From the NCBI RefSeq assembly GCF_001612945.1, contig NZ_BDBK01000005.1, positions 116,199 through 180,198 of the forward strand: a stretch of DNA of 64,000 nt, given 5' to 3'. Position 1 is the stretch's first letter. Each line of letters starts with the position of its first letter. The notes beneath the pieces are model-generated. The model was not told the origin of the DNA and searched no databases. It saw only the letters and a list, made by a program, of their open reading frames with translations. Shown here piece by piece: positions 8,610-18,700 of the stretch. A program made the position numbers and the translations under genes. This stretch comes from Nocardia inohanensis NBRC 100128. GTDB taxonomy: Bacteria > Actinomycetota > Actinomycetes > Mycobacteriales > Mycobacteriaceae.

Positions 8610-9275
8610 GTGCGGGGCGTGGTTATCAAGGATCTGCGTGAGGTGAGCCGGAGCGCGATCCGGGCCAGGGTTGCCGAGGTGGCCGAGGAAATGTTCGTGG
8701 ACAACGGCTTCGAGGCGACGACCGTCGATGCGATAGCGGCCGCAGTCGGGATGTCGCAGCGAACGTTCTTTCGCTACTTCGCGTCCAAAGACGATCTGGT
8801 ACTGCACAATTTCGAGCAGTTGGGCGACAACCTGACCGAGCGTCTGGCCGCACGTCCGGTCGCGGAATCGGACTGGACAGCGCTGCGCCGCTCGTTCGAT
8901 GTGGTCACCGAGCAGTTCGCCGACGAGCGTCAGCGCGCTCGCGGCCTGATGATCCAGCGAATCGTGGACAGCAGCCCCTCGCTGTTGCCCGGGTACCTGG
9001 AGCGGATCGCACGAATCCAACATCGGCTGTCCACGATCCTGCGGGCTCGACGCACCCACGAAACACCCAGCGCACCTGTCGACGACGCGCTGGTCCACGC
9101 CCTGATCGGGGCCGCGTTCGCGTGTCTGCAAGCAGCGGTCGCAGAATCGGCGCGTTCAACCGAGTCCCGATCCCACGACTTGGCCGCCCGACTGGACGCG
9201 ATCATGTCCGCGATCCACCCTGAACCGGCCCTACCAGCCGTCGGCACTGCCTCGCCGGAAACATCGGCGGGCTGA
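8610..9275 (+). CDS. TetR-family regulator
   Basis: About 221 residues. The N-terminal DNA-binding domain reads IRARVAEVAEEMFVDNGFEATTVDAIAAAVGMSQRTFFRYFASKDDLVLHNF, a classic TetR HTH. The C-terminal ligand domain (RARGLMIQRIVDSSPSLLPGYLERIARIQ) resembles the type often found with lipid and fatty-acid genes. Start codon is uncertain: TTG 8595, GTG 8610 and GTG 8619 are all in frame and none has a good ribosome site. A short palindrome AGTTG-G-CAACT at 8593-8603 sits over the first candidate and could be its operator, which would favour the later starts. It faces the secreted lipase gene and probably represses it. Confidence 0.85.
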   Translation: MRGVVIKDLREVSRSAIRARVAEVAEEMFVDNGFEATTVDAIAAAVGMSQRTFFRYFASKDDLVLHNFEQLGDNLTERLAARPVAESDWTALRRSFDVVTEQFADERQRARGLMIQRIVDSSPSLLPGYLERIARIQHRLSTILRARRTHETPSAPVDDALVHALIGAAFACLQAAVAESARSTESRSHDLAARLDAIMSAIHPEPALPAVGTASPETSAG

Positions 9276-9470
9276 CCGGTAACTGCCTTCGACGGTCGGC
9301 CAGTCTGCACAGCACTCCACGCACATGACCTGAATATCCACTCATGCCGCGACCTGGGCGTTGGTCCGCCGTCCAAACAGGTTGGCTGACAGTGCTTCCC
9401 GGTGCGCGGTAATGCCGAATGCAGCGCAATGGGGTCGGGTTGCCGCCAGTTCAGCCCGTGACACCACCGA

Positions 9471-9491
9471 TTCTTGACTGTCGTTCAAGAA
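9471..9491. promoter_or_regulatory. Operator 1, TCTTG-N9-CAAGA
   Basis: Inverted repeat with seven-base arms TTCTTGA/TCAAGAA, about 75-95 bases upstream of the hydrolase start. The inner core TCTTG-N9-CAAGA also occurs at 9517-9535 and 11320-11338. Probable site for the TetR repressor encoded at 10725. Confidence 0.65.
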
Positions 9492-9514
9492 GGACTTACC
9501 GTAACCCCAAGCCG

Positions 9515-9537
9515 CTTCTTGGATGGCGTCCAAGAAG
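9515..9537. promoter_or_regulatory. Operator 2, TCTTG-N9-CAAGA
   Basis: Perfect inverted repeat with nine-base arms CTTCTTGGA/TCCAAGAAG and a five-base centre, 29-51 bases before the hydrolase start. It shares the exact core and spacing of the other two sites, which makes a common repressor likely. Confidence 0.7.
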
Positions 9538-9565
9538 AGTGATGGTGGAGCGGAGGACGCAACTC

Positions 9566-10687
9566 ATGGCAATCGATGGACCTGCCGATCGGCGCGAGAT
9601 GGTGGCGGTGCGGCGACGGGAGGTTGCGTTCCCCTCAGGTCAAGACGAGTGCGCGGCATGGCTGTACACCTCGCCCGACCTGGATGGCCCGCGCCCGATG
9701 GTGATCATGGCGCACGGTCTCGGGGCGGTGCGGGAGATGCGCCTGGACGCCTACGCGCAACGGTTCGCCGAGGCGGGGTGGTCGGTGCTGGTGTTCGACT
9801 ACCGTCACCTCGGGGCGAGCGGCGGAGTGCCGCGCCAGCTGCTCGATATCGGCCGCCAGCGTGCCGACTGGCATGCTGCCCTGGCCTTCGCGCGCGCCCT
9901 GCCGGAGGTCGACGTCGACCGAATCGCGTTGTGGGGCAGCTCTTTCGGTGGCGGGCATGTCCTTCAGGTGGTCTCGGAGGACACCCATATCGCGGCGGTT
10001 GTTGCTCAGTGCCCCTTCACCGACGGACCGGCGTCGTTGCGCTCGCGTATCCGGACCGGCCCGCTGAGCGTGATAGCGCTGACCGTGGCGGGGATTCTCG
10101 ATACGGTCGGTTCATGGTTCGGTGCGAAGCCGATTCTGTTGCCGATGGCGGGGACGGCCTGGATGCCGGCGTTTGTGGCCTCGCCCGACGCTCTTGCCGG
10201 TGCTTCGGCGCTCCTACCGGCGGGGACTCGGCTCTCGCGGCGCAGCAGCGCGGTGTTGAAACGGTTACCCTCGGTGCGGGCTCGGGTGTCGAAGAACATC
10301 GAGCTGACCGAGAGCGACGGCGGGCAAGAACCTGTGACCAATGTCGGTCGCGACAGCGTGTGGGGTGTATTGCGTGGCCCGAACAGCGAATTCGATGCCG
10401 CCAACGCCCTGGCCGCACGGCTGGCGTTGCGCCTTCCGCTCGATCGACCCGGTTGCGCGCTGGCTCGTTCCAGCACTCCGACGCTGCTGTGTGTCTGCGA
10501 CAACGACGCGGCCGCACCCGCGAAGACCACGAAGCGGCACGCACAGGGCCTGGCGCACGTGCACATCCAAAGCTATCCGTGCGACCACTTCGACATCTAC
10601 GTGGGCGAGCACTTCGAACGCGCCGTGCGTGACCAAATCTATTTCCTGGCAACACAATTCGACTACTCCGCAACCACCACACAGTAG
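9566..10687 (+). CDS. Alpha/beta hydrolase
   Basis: A 373-residue soluble hydrolase of the alpha/beta fold. The ATG at 9566 follows GGAGG by about ten bases. The oxyanion-side strand is MVIMAHGLGAVREM, the nucleophile elbow is GSSFGG, the acid is in CVCDNDAAAPA and the His is in CDHFDIYVGEHFERAV. Compared with relatives I remember, the stretch between about residues 215 and 275 (RLSRRSSAVLKRLPSVRARV, then GGQEPVTNVGRDSVWGVLRG) looks like extra material in the cap. Substrate is unknown. Two inverted repeats precede it, identical in core to one before the convergent TetR gene 37 bases downstream, so it is probably repressed by that TetR. Confidence 0.85.
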   Translation: MAIDGPADRREMVAVRRREVAFPSGQDECAAWLYTSPDLDGPRPMVIMAHGLGAVREMRLDAYAQRFAEAGWSVLVFDYRHLGASGGVPRQLLDIGRQRADWHAALAFARALPEVDVDRIALWGSSFGGGHVLQVVSEDTHIAAVVAQCPFTDGPASLRSRIRTGPLSVIALTVAGILDTVGSWFGAKPILLPMAGTAWMPAFVASPDALAGASALLPAGTRLSRRSSAVLKRLPSVRARVSKNIELTESDGGQEPVTNVGRDSVWGVLRGPNSEFDAANALAARLALRLPLDRPGCALARSSTPTLLCVCDNDAAAPAKTTKRHAQGLAHVHIQSYPCDHFDIYVGEHFERAVRDQIYFLATQFDYSATTTQ

Positions 10688-10724
10688 ATCGCCCCGGGCT
10701 CGTGGACGGGCGCGGACCGGGCAC

Positions 10725-11285
10725 TCAGCCCGCGGCCGCGGCAAGACTGCGAGCGCTGTTGAGCAACGTCTCGATCACCGCGCGCCGCTGAGACGGCTCC
10801 GCTGGATGCGTCAGCAAGCCTTCGACCACGAAAACACCCATCATGACCATCGGGTCCACTCCGTCAGTGGGCACGCCGAGCTCGATCAGCTCCGCCCGGA
10901 ACAATCCCTCGGCCAGCGCGTGGAACTGCTCGTGCCATTCGCCGATGGCCGCGGACGCCGCGGCGCGCGTATGCACGGTACTCACCAACCGGCCCAGCTG
11001 CTCCAATTGTGCGACCAGCCACAACAGCCGATCGGTCAAGCTCGCGTCCAGCATGTCGGTGTAGGAGGCCATCGAGTCGGCCAGGACCGCATCGAGGACC
11101 GCGATCAATACCGCGTCCTTGTCCTGGAAGTACCAGTACAGCGTGTTCGACACCACTCCGGCATCGCGGGCGATCCGCGTCATCGACGCCGCGTCGTACC
11201 CCTGCTCGACGAACAACCGCCGAGCAGCCACCACGATCTCGGCACGCTTTTCTTCCCGATCCTGCGGACGTTTGTTGCGAGGCAT
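10725..11285 (-). CDS. TetR-family repressor, probable regulator of the adjacent hydrolase
   Basis: A 186-residue regulator starting at the ATG at 11285, with AGGA six bases upstream. The HTH is EIVVAARRLFVEQGYDAASMTRIARDAGVVSNTLYWYFQDKDAVLIAVL. The C-terminal half is an all-helical ligand domain ending in an alanine-rich helix. It converges on the alpha/beta hydrolase gene. The upstream region carries TCTTG-N9-CAAGA at 11320-11338, and the same 19-base pattern occurs twice before the hydrolase. I infer autoregulation plus repression of the hydrolase, released by an unknown ligand. Confidence 0.88.
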   Translation of the reverse strand: MPRNKRPQDREEKRAEIVVAARRLFVEQGYDAASMTRIARDAGVVSNTLYWYFQDKDAVLIAVLDAVLADSMASYTDMLDASLTDRLLWLVAQLEQLGRLVSTVHTRAAASAAIGEWHEQFHALAEGLFRAELIELGVPTDGVDPMVMMGVFVVEGLLTHPAEPSQRRAVIETLLNSARSLAAAAG

Positions 11286-11319
11286 CTCCAGTCCTGACCT
11301 AGTCCCCGCCCCAATGCTA

Positions 11320-11338
11320 TCTTGACCGGCCCCCAAGA
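11320..11338. promoter_or_regulatory. Operator 3, TCTTG-N9-CAAGA, upstream of tetR
   Basis: Third copy of the TCTTG-N9-CAAGA inverted repeat, 35-53 bases before the TetR start. It has the same core and nine-base spacing as the two sites before the hydrolase, supporting autoregulation. Confidence 0.65.
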
Positions 11339-11984
11339 ACGGCCCCGGCAGGAACTGCCAGGCGAGCAGTCCGAGGAACATCCTCAATTGCCGCATACCG
11401 CGCTGACCGCACCGGCCAGCGCAGGTGGGGCGAAGGTCAGCGGATCGATCTGACCTGGTGCCGGCCAAACGCACCAGATTGCCGAGTGGCGGCCTGACCT
11501 CACCAGACGGCGTTGCGTGAAGGTGCGCGGCCAGCTCTGGCGGGCCGGCTTCTGGCCATCAGCTAGAGCCTGGGCGTCGGTTGGACCTTGAACAGTGCTC
11601 GGGTCGCCCCCGGACAAACCCAGGGATGCAACCGCTTTACGGTGCTGGAGGCCCCGGATGCTAGCCGCGCGTGATGAAGATATCCGATCGCACTGACAAG
11701 ACGTGGACGGAAGGAGTCGGACCCACTGGGTGCCGTATTCGGGTCGGATGAGGGCCGAGATCGATTGCTGCGCTGGCCATCCCACATCGGCGTCGAACCT
11801 TGCGCCACGAAACAGATATAACCATCACATGATTCGGTGGGGCGCGGGGTGGGCGGTGCGATTCGTGGCGCCCGCCCCGCGACTCCGATGGGACGGCCCG
11901 ACCAACCCGACCGGACCGTCCCTGCAACGCACAACACGGCTACCGGTGGCTGGGTGCCGCCGGTAGCCGGGGGTTATGCGCGGG
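11339..11984. other. Gap of 646 bases with no recognisable gene
   Basis: Open frames here (for example 11384-11785 and 11563-11937, minus strand) have no recognisable domain, no convincing ribosome site and overlap each other. No tRNA, terminal repeat or clear hairpin was seen. It may be decayed coding sequence, but nothing identifies it. Confidence 0.4.
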
Positions 11985-12413
11985 TCATCGCTGAATCAGG
12001 GTGCGCAGGGCCGTGAGCGAGGACCGGCGTTCGTAGGCGATCCAGGCGAAGATCGCGGTGAGTGCCAGTGGGAAGGGGGCCAATTCGGGGGTGCCGGCCA
12101 GGAAGGCGTTGAAGGCGGCGGCGAGGAAGGTGACGATCGCGAGGCCGATTGCGGCGGCTGCGGTCAGGCGGGGAATCATGAGGCCGATGCCGCCTGCGAC
12201 TTCGGCTACACCGATGAAGACCAGCAGCGCCAACGGGATCGAGGTGGCGGTGGCGTTGTTTTCCATCAGGGTTCGGGGGATGACGAGCTTCGGGCCGCCG
12301 GAGGCGATGATGAAGAACAGGCCGAGCACGATTTGCAGGGTCCACAGGACGCGGTTGCGAATCTTGCCGGGACGAACGGTGGTGGTGGTTCGGGTGGCGG
12401 CGATGGCGGTCAT
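11985..12413 (-). CDS. DoxX-family membrane protein
   Basis: A 142-residue protein with four hydrophobic helices, about residues 23-43 (VLWTLQIVLGLFFIIASGGPKL), 60-82, 86-108 and 112-132. The GLFFIIASGGPKL start and the GVAEVAGGIGLMIPRL segment are typical of DoxX-like proteins. Known DoxX proteins are linked with quinone or thiosulfate oxidation and redox stress, but most actinobacterial members are uncharacterised. The ATG at 12413 is preceded by AAGGAAAAGAA. It is divergent from an SDR gene with 193 bases between. Confidence 0.85.
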   Translation of the reverse strand: MTAIAATRTTTTVRPGKIRNRVLWTLQIVLGLFFIIASGGPKLVIPRTLMENNATATSIPLALLVFIGVAEVAGGIGLMIPRLTAAAAIGLAIVTFLAAAFNAFLAGTPELAPFPLALTAIFAWIAYERRSSLTALRTLIQR

Positions 12414-12606
12414 TTCTTTTCCTTCTGGGTCGGTCGCGCCGGGTTGGGGGCGCGTTCGTCAGTAAGGACGGGGGCCGTGCGGAAAATTCATCGGCGCGAG
12501 GTAGTCATCCTGGTACTGGCAGACCCAGGAAACGTGGAACCCTCGCTGGGCTCTTGCGGCCGTCACAGGATGGGTAGCAGCAAGAGCGCAGAGCGAGGAG
12601 AGAACG

Positions 12607-13368
12607 ATGAGCTACGAGAATTTGGCTGGGCGTACCGCGGTTGTCGCTGGGGCTGCCAGTGGGATGGGTGAGGCTACGGCTCGGCTGTTGGCTGCGAATG
12701 GGGCGCGGGTGGCGTTGCTGGCTCGGCGGGCAGAGCGGCTGGAGGCGCTGGCGGGGAAAATCGAGGCCGATGGTGGTGTGGCGCTGGCGGTTTCGGTGGA
12801 TGTGACCGATAGCGGGAGTGTGACGGCGGCGGCTGAGCGGGTGCGTGAAGGGTTCGGGGCGGTGGATCTGGTCGTGAACTCGGCGGGGGTGATGCTGCCG
12901 AATCCGATTGTGGCGGGGCGGGAGGACGAGTGGGTGCGGATGCTGGACACCAATGTGGCGGGGCGGCTGCGCATTATTCGGGCGTTCGTTCCGGATCTGC
13001 TGGCGGCCGCTGATGCGGGGCGGGCCGCGGATCTGGTGAATATTTCGTCTATCGGGGCGCACCTGCCGTTTCCGGACTACTCGGTGTATGGCGCTACGCA
13101 GGCGGCTATTACGCAGTTGTCGGCGACGTTGCGGACGGAGTTGGGGCCGCGGAAGGTGCGGGTTACCAATATCGAGCCGGGGCTGACCGATACCGAGTTG
13201 GGTTCGCACATCGACAATCCGGAGCTGAGTGGGCAGTTGGACGGGATGTTCAGTGCGCTCGATGCCTTGCGCGCGGACGATATCGCCGATCTCATCGCGT
13301 ACACGACCAGCCGTCCCGCGCATGTCAACCTGCGTCAGGTCATCGTGCTGCCGACCCAGCAGGCATGA
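12607..13368 (+). CDS. Short-chain dehydrogenase/reductase with altered catalytic Lys
   Basis: A 253-residue classical SDR. The NAD(P)-binding motif is GAASGMGE; NSAG follows, then NISSIGA with the catalytic Ser, and the Tyr in PDYSVYGATQAA. In the usual YxxxK motif the lysine is replaced: the codon reads CAG, giving Tyr-Gly-Ala-Thr-Gln. This Lys normally lowers the Tyr pKa and binds the ribose, so activity may be reduced or changed. The ATG at 12607 follows GAGGAGAGA, a strong ribosome site. Substrate is unknown. It precedes the peptidase gene by 40 bases in the same direction. Confidence 0.9.
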   Translation: MSYENLAGRTAVVAGAASGMGEATARLLAANGARVALLARRAERLEALAGKIEADGGVALAVSVDVTDSGSVTAAAERVREGFGAVDLVVNSAGVMLPNPIVAGREDEWVRMLDTNVAGRLRIIRAFVPDLLAAADAGRAADLVNISSIGAHLPFPDYSVYGATQAAITQLSATLRTELGPRKVRVTNIEPGLTDTELGSHIDNPELSGQLDGMFSALDALRADDIADLIAYTTSRPAHVNLRQVIVLPTQQA

Positions 13369-13408
13369 GCGTCGCCGGAATCCCGCTCGGCCTGCCTAGT
13401 ATCGAAGG

Positions 13409-15667
13409 ATGCGGGTGGGTCGAGGGATTTCCGGATTGCTGGCGTTCGTTCTACTGCTCGTTGTGGGGTTCGCGGCAGCGTGGGAGATAGAACCGCACGG
13501 TCACAGGGACGCGTCCGCGCCTGCGGGAGAGTTCAGTGCCGGGCGGGCGATCAGGGTGATCGAGGAGATCGCGAAACGGCCGCATGCGGTCGGCACACCC
13601 GAACATGACCGGGTGCGTGACTATCTCGCGGGCGAGCTGCGGAAGCTGGGGTTGCGCACCGAGATTCGGGCGGGAGTCGGGTTGTGGCCGCAGTCGTTCG
13701 GTGAGGACGTACTCGGGGGCGGGCGGGTCGAGAATATCGTCGCCACGGTGCAGGGGACCGCGCCGAGCGGGACCGTCTACGTTGTGGCGCACTATGATTC
13801 GGTGCCTTCCGCGCCGGGCGCCAATGACGACGGCGCGGGCGTCGCCTCGATTCTGGAGTCGGTGCGGGCATTGCGGGCCGGCGAGACCGGGCTTCGCAAT
13901 AATCTGGTGGTGCTGCTGTCGGACGCCGAGGAGCCGGGGCTCTTCGGGTCCGAAGCCTTCGTCGCCGCCGGGGGTTACGACCCGCACAATGTGGTGATCA
14001 ATCTGGAGGCGCGTGGTGCGGGTGGGCCGCCGCTGCTGTGGCGGATCACCGCGCCCGATGGGTCGCTGGTGCGGGCGGTCTCGGGGGCGGTTCCGCATCC
14101 GAACACCGATTCGCTGACCACCGCGCTGGCCGGTGCGGAGACCTCCAGCAATACCGACTTCGCCTCCTTCGAACCGCACGGATTGCGGGTGCTGGACTGG
14201 GCTTTCGCCGGAAAGAGCGCCTACTATCACAGCCGGCTCGATGATCCGGCGCACGTGAATCCGGCGACGCTGCAAGCCATGGGTGACAACACCCTGGCGC
14301 AGATCAAGGAGTTCGGGGAGCGCGATCTCGCTGCCGACACTGCCGACGAGTCCGAGCGCGCCTATTTCGTACTGCCTTTCGGGGTGCTGGTGGTGGTGCC
14401 GCTGTGGGTGATGATCGCGTGCGCGGTGGTGGGGTTCCTGGCCGCGATCTGGGTGGTGTGGCAGGTGAAGCGCTCCGGTGAGACCGGGGTGTGGCGGGTG
14501 ATCGGCGCGGCGGCGACGGCTTTGCTGGCGGTCGTGGTCGCGGTGGCGTCGACCTGGGGCTGGTGGCTGCTGGTGCAGCAGATCCGGCCGGCCTACGCGG
14601 CCATGCCGGTGGATCCGTTCCGGCCGGGCTGTTTCCAGGCCGCGGTACTGGTGCTGGGTGCGGCGACGCTGCTCGGCTGGTACGCGCCGGCGCGCAAGTT
14701 ATTCGGAGCGACGGGGGCGGGCGTCGGGATGTTGTGCGCGGCGGTGACGACCGGTGCGGTCGTGGCCGCGCTGGCGCCGGGCGCGTCGCAAATCGTGGTG
14801 GTGCCTGCGACAGCGGCGGCGCTCGGTGTCGCGATCACGTTCCTGACACCGGAGCGCTGGCGGCTGCCGATGCTCACCGTCTTCCTGATTCCGGCGGCGG
14901 TCTTCCTCGGCGGCAACGGGTGGACGAGCCTGCAAGCCGGGCTCACGGCCGCGCCGTTCCTGACCGCCCCGTTCGTCGTGCTGCTGGGCGGGCTGCTGCT
15001 GCTCACGCTCACCCACACCTGGCCGGACCGGCGCGGCTGGACGATTCCGCTGACCGCGCTGGTGCTCGCCGTCGCGCTCACCGCCGCCGGGCTGGTGGTG
15101 GATCGGGTGGACGATACCCATCCGCGCACTTCGCAATTGGTGTACGCACTGGACGCGGACAAGAAGGAGGCGCGTTGGATCTCCAACCTCGTCCCCGATC
15201 CGTGGACACGGGAATTCGTGGGCGATACCGAGCCCGGCGCACCCTATTCCGACCTGTGGAAGAAGGCGATAGCCAGCGGACCCGCACCGGTGCAGGCACT
15301 TTCGGCACCCGTGGCCGAAATAATGTCGGATAGAACCGATTCCGGGACTCGCACCGTGCGGCTGCGTTTGCGCTCCACTCGCGATGCGACCCGCATCGAC
15401 CTGCTGTGGAACGCCGCGCCGAAAAGCCTGCGCGTAGCCGACCGCCGGATCGAAACGCCCCCGGCACAAGGCTTCCGGTTCTTCGCCCCCGGCAAGGAAG
15501 GCGTCGAAGTGGAGCTGGTGGTGCCCGCCGGACCACTGTCGCTGCGGCTGGCCGACTACACCTGGCTGCCCGACTCCGGCGTCGGCGCCTACCGGAATCC
15601 CCCGCAGGACACCTACTTCCGCCAGGACAGCACGGCAGCCGTCTTCCTCACCGTGCCGGGGCTGTGA
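13409..15667 (+). CDS. M28-family metallopeptidase with C-terminal membrane domain
   Basis: A 752-residue membrane-bound aminopeptidase-like enzyme. Residues 9-25 form a signal anchor. The M28 zinc domain covers about 45-310: AHYDSVPSAPGANDDGAGV (His and Asp ligands), SDAEEPGLFG (catalytic and bridging Glu), and YYHSRLDDPAHVN (last His ligand). From about residue 318 on there are around eight hydrophobic helices, followed by a soluble C-terminal domain of about 190 residues. The domain order matches eukaryotic Fxna-like and bacterial M28 membrane peptidases. A TAGTAT hexamer lies six bases before the ATG, so the mRNA may be leaderless. Confidence 0.88.
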   Translation: MRVGRGISGLLAFVLLLVVGFAAAWEIEPHGHRDASAPAGEFSAGRAIRVIEEIAKRPHAVGTPEHDRVRDYLAGELRKLGLRTEIRAGVGLWPQSFGEDVLGGGRVENIVATVQGTAPSGTVYVVAHYDSVPSAPGANDDGAGVASILESVRALRAGETGLRNNLVVLLSDAEEPGLFGSEAFVAAGGYDPHNVVINLEARGAGGPPLLWRITAPDGSLVRAVSGAVPHPNTDSLTTALAGAETSSNTDFASFEPHGLRVLDWAFAGKSAYYHSRLDDPAHVNPATLQAMGDNTLAQIKEFGERDLAADTADESERAYFVLPFGVLVVVPLWVMIACAVVGFLAAIWVVWQVKRSGETGVWRVIGAAATALLAVVVAVASTWGWWLLVQQIRPAYAAMPVDPFRPGCFQAAVLVLGAATLLGWYAPARKLFGATGAGVGMLCAAVTTGAVVAALAPGASQIVVVPATAAALGVAITFLTPERWRLPMLTVFLIPAAVFLGGNGWTSLQAGLTAAPFLTAPFVVLLGGLLLLTLTHTWPDRRGWTIPLTALVLAVALTAAGLVVDRVDDTHPRTSQLVYALDADKKEARWISNLVPDPWTREFVGDTEPGAPYSDLWKKAIASGPAPVQALSAPVAEIMSDRTDSGTRTVRLRLRSTRDATRIDLLWNAAPKSLRVADRRIETPPAQGFRFFAPGKEGVEVELVVPAGPLSLRLADYTWLPDSGVGAYRNPPQDTYFRQDSTAAVFLTVPGL

Positions 15668-15724
15668 CCGGCCCGAGGTAGGACGCGCCGGCCACACGGA
15701 TCGCCTCGGGCAGCCGGGAAGCGC

Positions 15725-18700
15725 TCACCCGTGCCATCGCTGCCGCAGCTCCGCACCGATATGGGCGATCGGATCCGGTTGCGCCATACCGATATGCGTG
15801 GCATCGACGGGAATGTCGATCACCTTGCCGGTGAGATGCGGAATCCAGGTGTCGGCCGGGCAGCGGTCCGGTGCGGCGGCGCGGGTGGCGGTGAAATGCA
15901 GCAGGTCACCGTCGAATACGCCGCTCGGTGCGCCGGGTACCGGGCGGGTGAGCGCGGCCGTCGCGCGTTCGACCAGATCGGGTGGGAATGCGGTGGGGTC
16001 GATCAAGGCGCGCAGCTCCTGCCAGGCGGCGTCGGTTTCGCCGTCCGTCGCCGTCGTCTCCGTGCCGTCGTCGGCGGCCGCGTCCATGAGGGCGAGCAAC
16101 GCCACTTCCGCGCCGGTGGAACGGAGTTGGAGCGCTATCTCATGGGCGATGCGGCCGCCCAGTGACCAGCCCAGCAGCCGGTACGGGCCGTCGGGTTGGC
16201 GGCGGCGGATCTCCGCGATGTAGCGGGCGGCGTAGTCGGGCACTGTGGCACAGGGGGTTTCGCCGCGCACGACCCAGGGGTCTTGAATGCCGTACAGGGA
16301 TACCTCGGGGTCGAGATGGGCGAGCAGGCCCGCGTACGGCCAGGCCATACCGCCGCCCGGGTGAATGCAGAACAGGGTGCCGGCCGTCCCGGCGCGCAGT
16401 GGGAGCACCACTTCGAACGACTCGTTTCGCGGTGCGGGAGAGTCGATTTCGACGGCGCGTGCGTGGCCGGGAGCGTCCAGCCGTGCGGCCAGCCCCGCCA
16501 CCGTCGGGGTTTCGAACAGCTCACGGAGGGCGACGCCGCCGAGTCGCGACATCACCCGCGCCGCACTCAGCGAATTGCCGCCCAGGCTGAAGAAGTCGTC
16601 GTCACGACCCACCCTCTCGACCTGGAGGATCTCGGCGAACGCCGCGGCGACCCGCTGCTCGGCCGGGGACGCGGGGACGCGATAGCGGCGGCGGACCGGC
16701 ATCGGGGCGGGCAGCGCGGCGCGGTCGACCTTGCCGTTCACCAGCATCGGCAGGTGGTCCAGCACCACGATCGCCGGGAGCAGGTACTCCGGAAGTCGTT
16801 GCGCGGCAGTGGCGGTCACCAGTTCGGGATCGAGGCTGCCGCCGGGCTCCGGCACCACGTAGGCGACCAGCGTGGTATCGCTCGCCGCGGTCGAGCTGAC
16901 GGCGACGACGTGCGCGACCCCGGGTGCCGCCGCCACCGCGGCCTCGATCTCACCGAGCTCCACGCGCACACCGCGCACCTTGACCTGGAAGTCCGCGCGG
17001 CCCCGGTAGATCACCTCTCCGGTTCGGGTCCACGACACCAGATCGCCGGTGCGGTAGAGCCTTTCACCCGGGCCGCCGAACGGATCGGCGATGAATCGGA
17101 CGGCGGTGGCGTCCGGGCGGCCGCGGTACCCCCGCGCCAAACCGGCACCGCCGAGATACAGCTCGCCCACCACGCCCACCGGCGCGGGTCGCAGGCTGGA
17201 ATCCAGGACATAGCAGCGGATACCCACCGCCGGTCCGCCGATGGTGACCGGCTGCCCGCCCGCCAGCGCGCCGCTCACATGCGTGATCACCGTCGCCTCG
17301 GTCGGACCGTAGGCGTTCAACAGCCGCCGATCCCGGCCCCAGGTCGCGGCCACCGCCGCCGGGCAGGACTCACCGCCGGTCACCACCACTTGCAGATCCG
17401 GCAATCGCTCGGGTTCGGTACAGGCCAGCACGGCGGGCGTCACGAACGCATGCGTAACCCGTTCCCGGCGCAGGAGTTCCACCAGCGCCGGACCGGCATA
17501 AGCACCGGGCGGTGCGACCACCAGTGTCGCCGCCGCGCTCGCCGCCAGCGCCAGCTCCCAGATCGAGACATCGAAACTGGGTGCGGCCACGCACAATATC
17601 CGCGAATCCGGGGTCGCGCCGACGCTGTGTGCTTGCGTCGCAACCATATTCGCCAGTCCAGCGTGGGTGACCACTACCGCTTTCGGCGTACCGGTCGAGC
17701 CGGAGGTGTGAATGATGTAGGCGGCATTGCCGATACGCGGGCGAACCGGGTGCCCGGCACAGCACCGACCGGTTACGGCGCTGCCCGTACTCTCCGCGTC
17801 GCAGCGTCCCGCGCCCACACCGGCACTCGCATCGCAACGTTGCCCACCCATGCCGGAATCGGCATCGCACAATGGAGCACCCACGCCGGAATCCGCAGCA
17901 CACCCTGCACCAGGTGCGGCGTCGCCCCGCAAGTCACCCTCGCCGGAATCCGCAGCGCACCCCGCATCAGGTGCGGCGTCGCCCCGCAAGTCACCCTCGC
18001 CGGAATCGGCAGCGCACCCCGCACCAGCGGCGACGTCGCCCCGCAAGACACCCGTGCCCGAATCGGCAACGCACCCCGCACCAGCAGCGGCCTCGCCCCA
18101 CGAGACACCCGTGCCCGAATCGGCAACGCACCCCGCACCAGCAGCGGCCTCGCCCCACGAGACACCCGTGCCCGAATCGGCAACGCACCCCGCACCAGCA
18201 GCGGCCTCGCCCCGCAAGACACCCGCACCGGAATCGGCGTCGTTCCCTGCTACCGAGCCCTGCGCGGAGTGGGTTTCGGGGCCGATGGCCGGCTGCGCGG
18301 AGGGTAGGACGCTGGTCCCGTCATCGCCGAGCACCAGCACGTCGATGGCGGGTAGCGCGGCGAAGGCCGGGTATTCGGCGGCGGTGGTGACGACGACCTG
18401 TGCGCCGGTGCCCGCGATCAGTTCGGTGATGCGGGCGGGTGGGAAGGCGGGGTCGACCGGGAGCAGGGCCGCGCCCGAACGCGCCACGCCCCAGCACGCC
18501 ACCACCCACGGCAGCGAGCGCGACATGCCCAGCGCCACCACGTCTTCCGGGCCGATGCCGGCCGCGTTGAGCCAGCGGGCGACGCGGGCGGCCTGCTCGT
18601 CGAGTTCGGCGTAGGTGAAGCTGTAGTCGCCGCAGCGCACGGCCTCGGCGGCGGGGGCCCGGTGGACGGCGGCCGCGAGCAGGGCGGGCAGCAGCAGGTC

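Noticed and set aside
11339..11984. Possible insertion-sequence remnant or pseudogene
   Set aside because: No transposase motif, terminal inverted repeat or target duplication could be found by eye.
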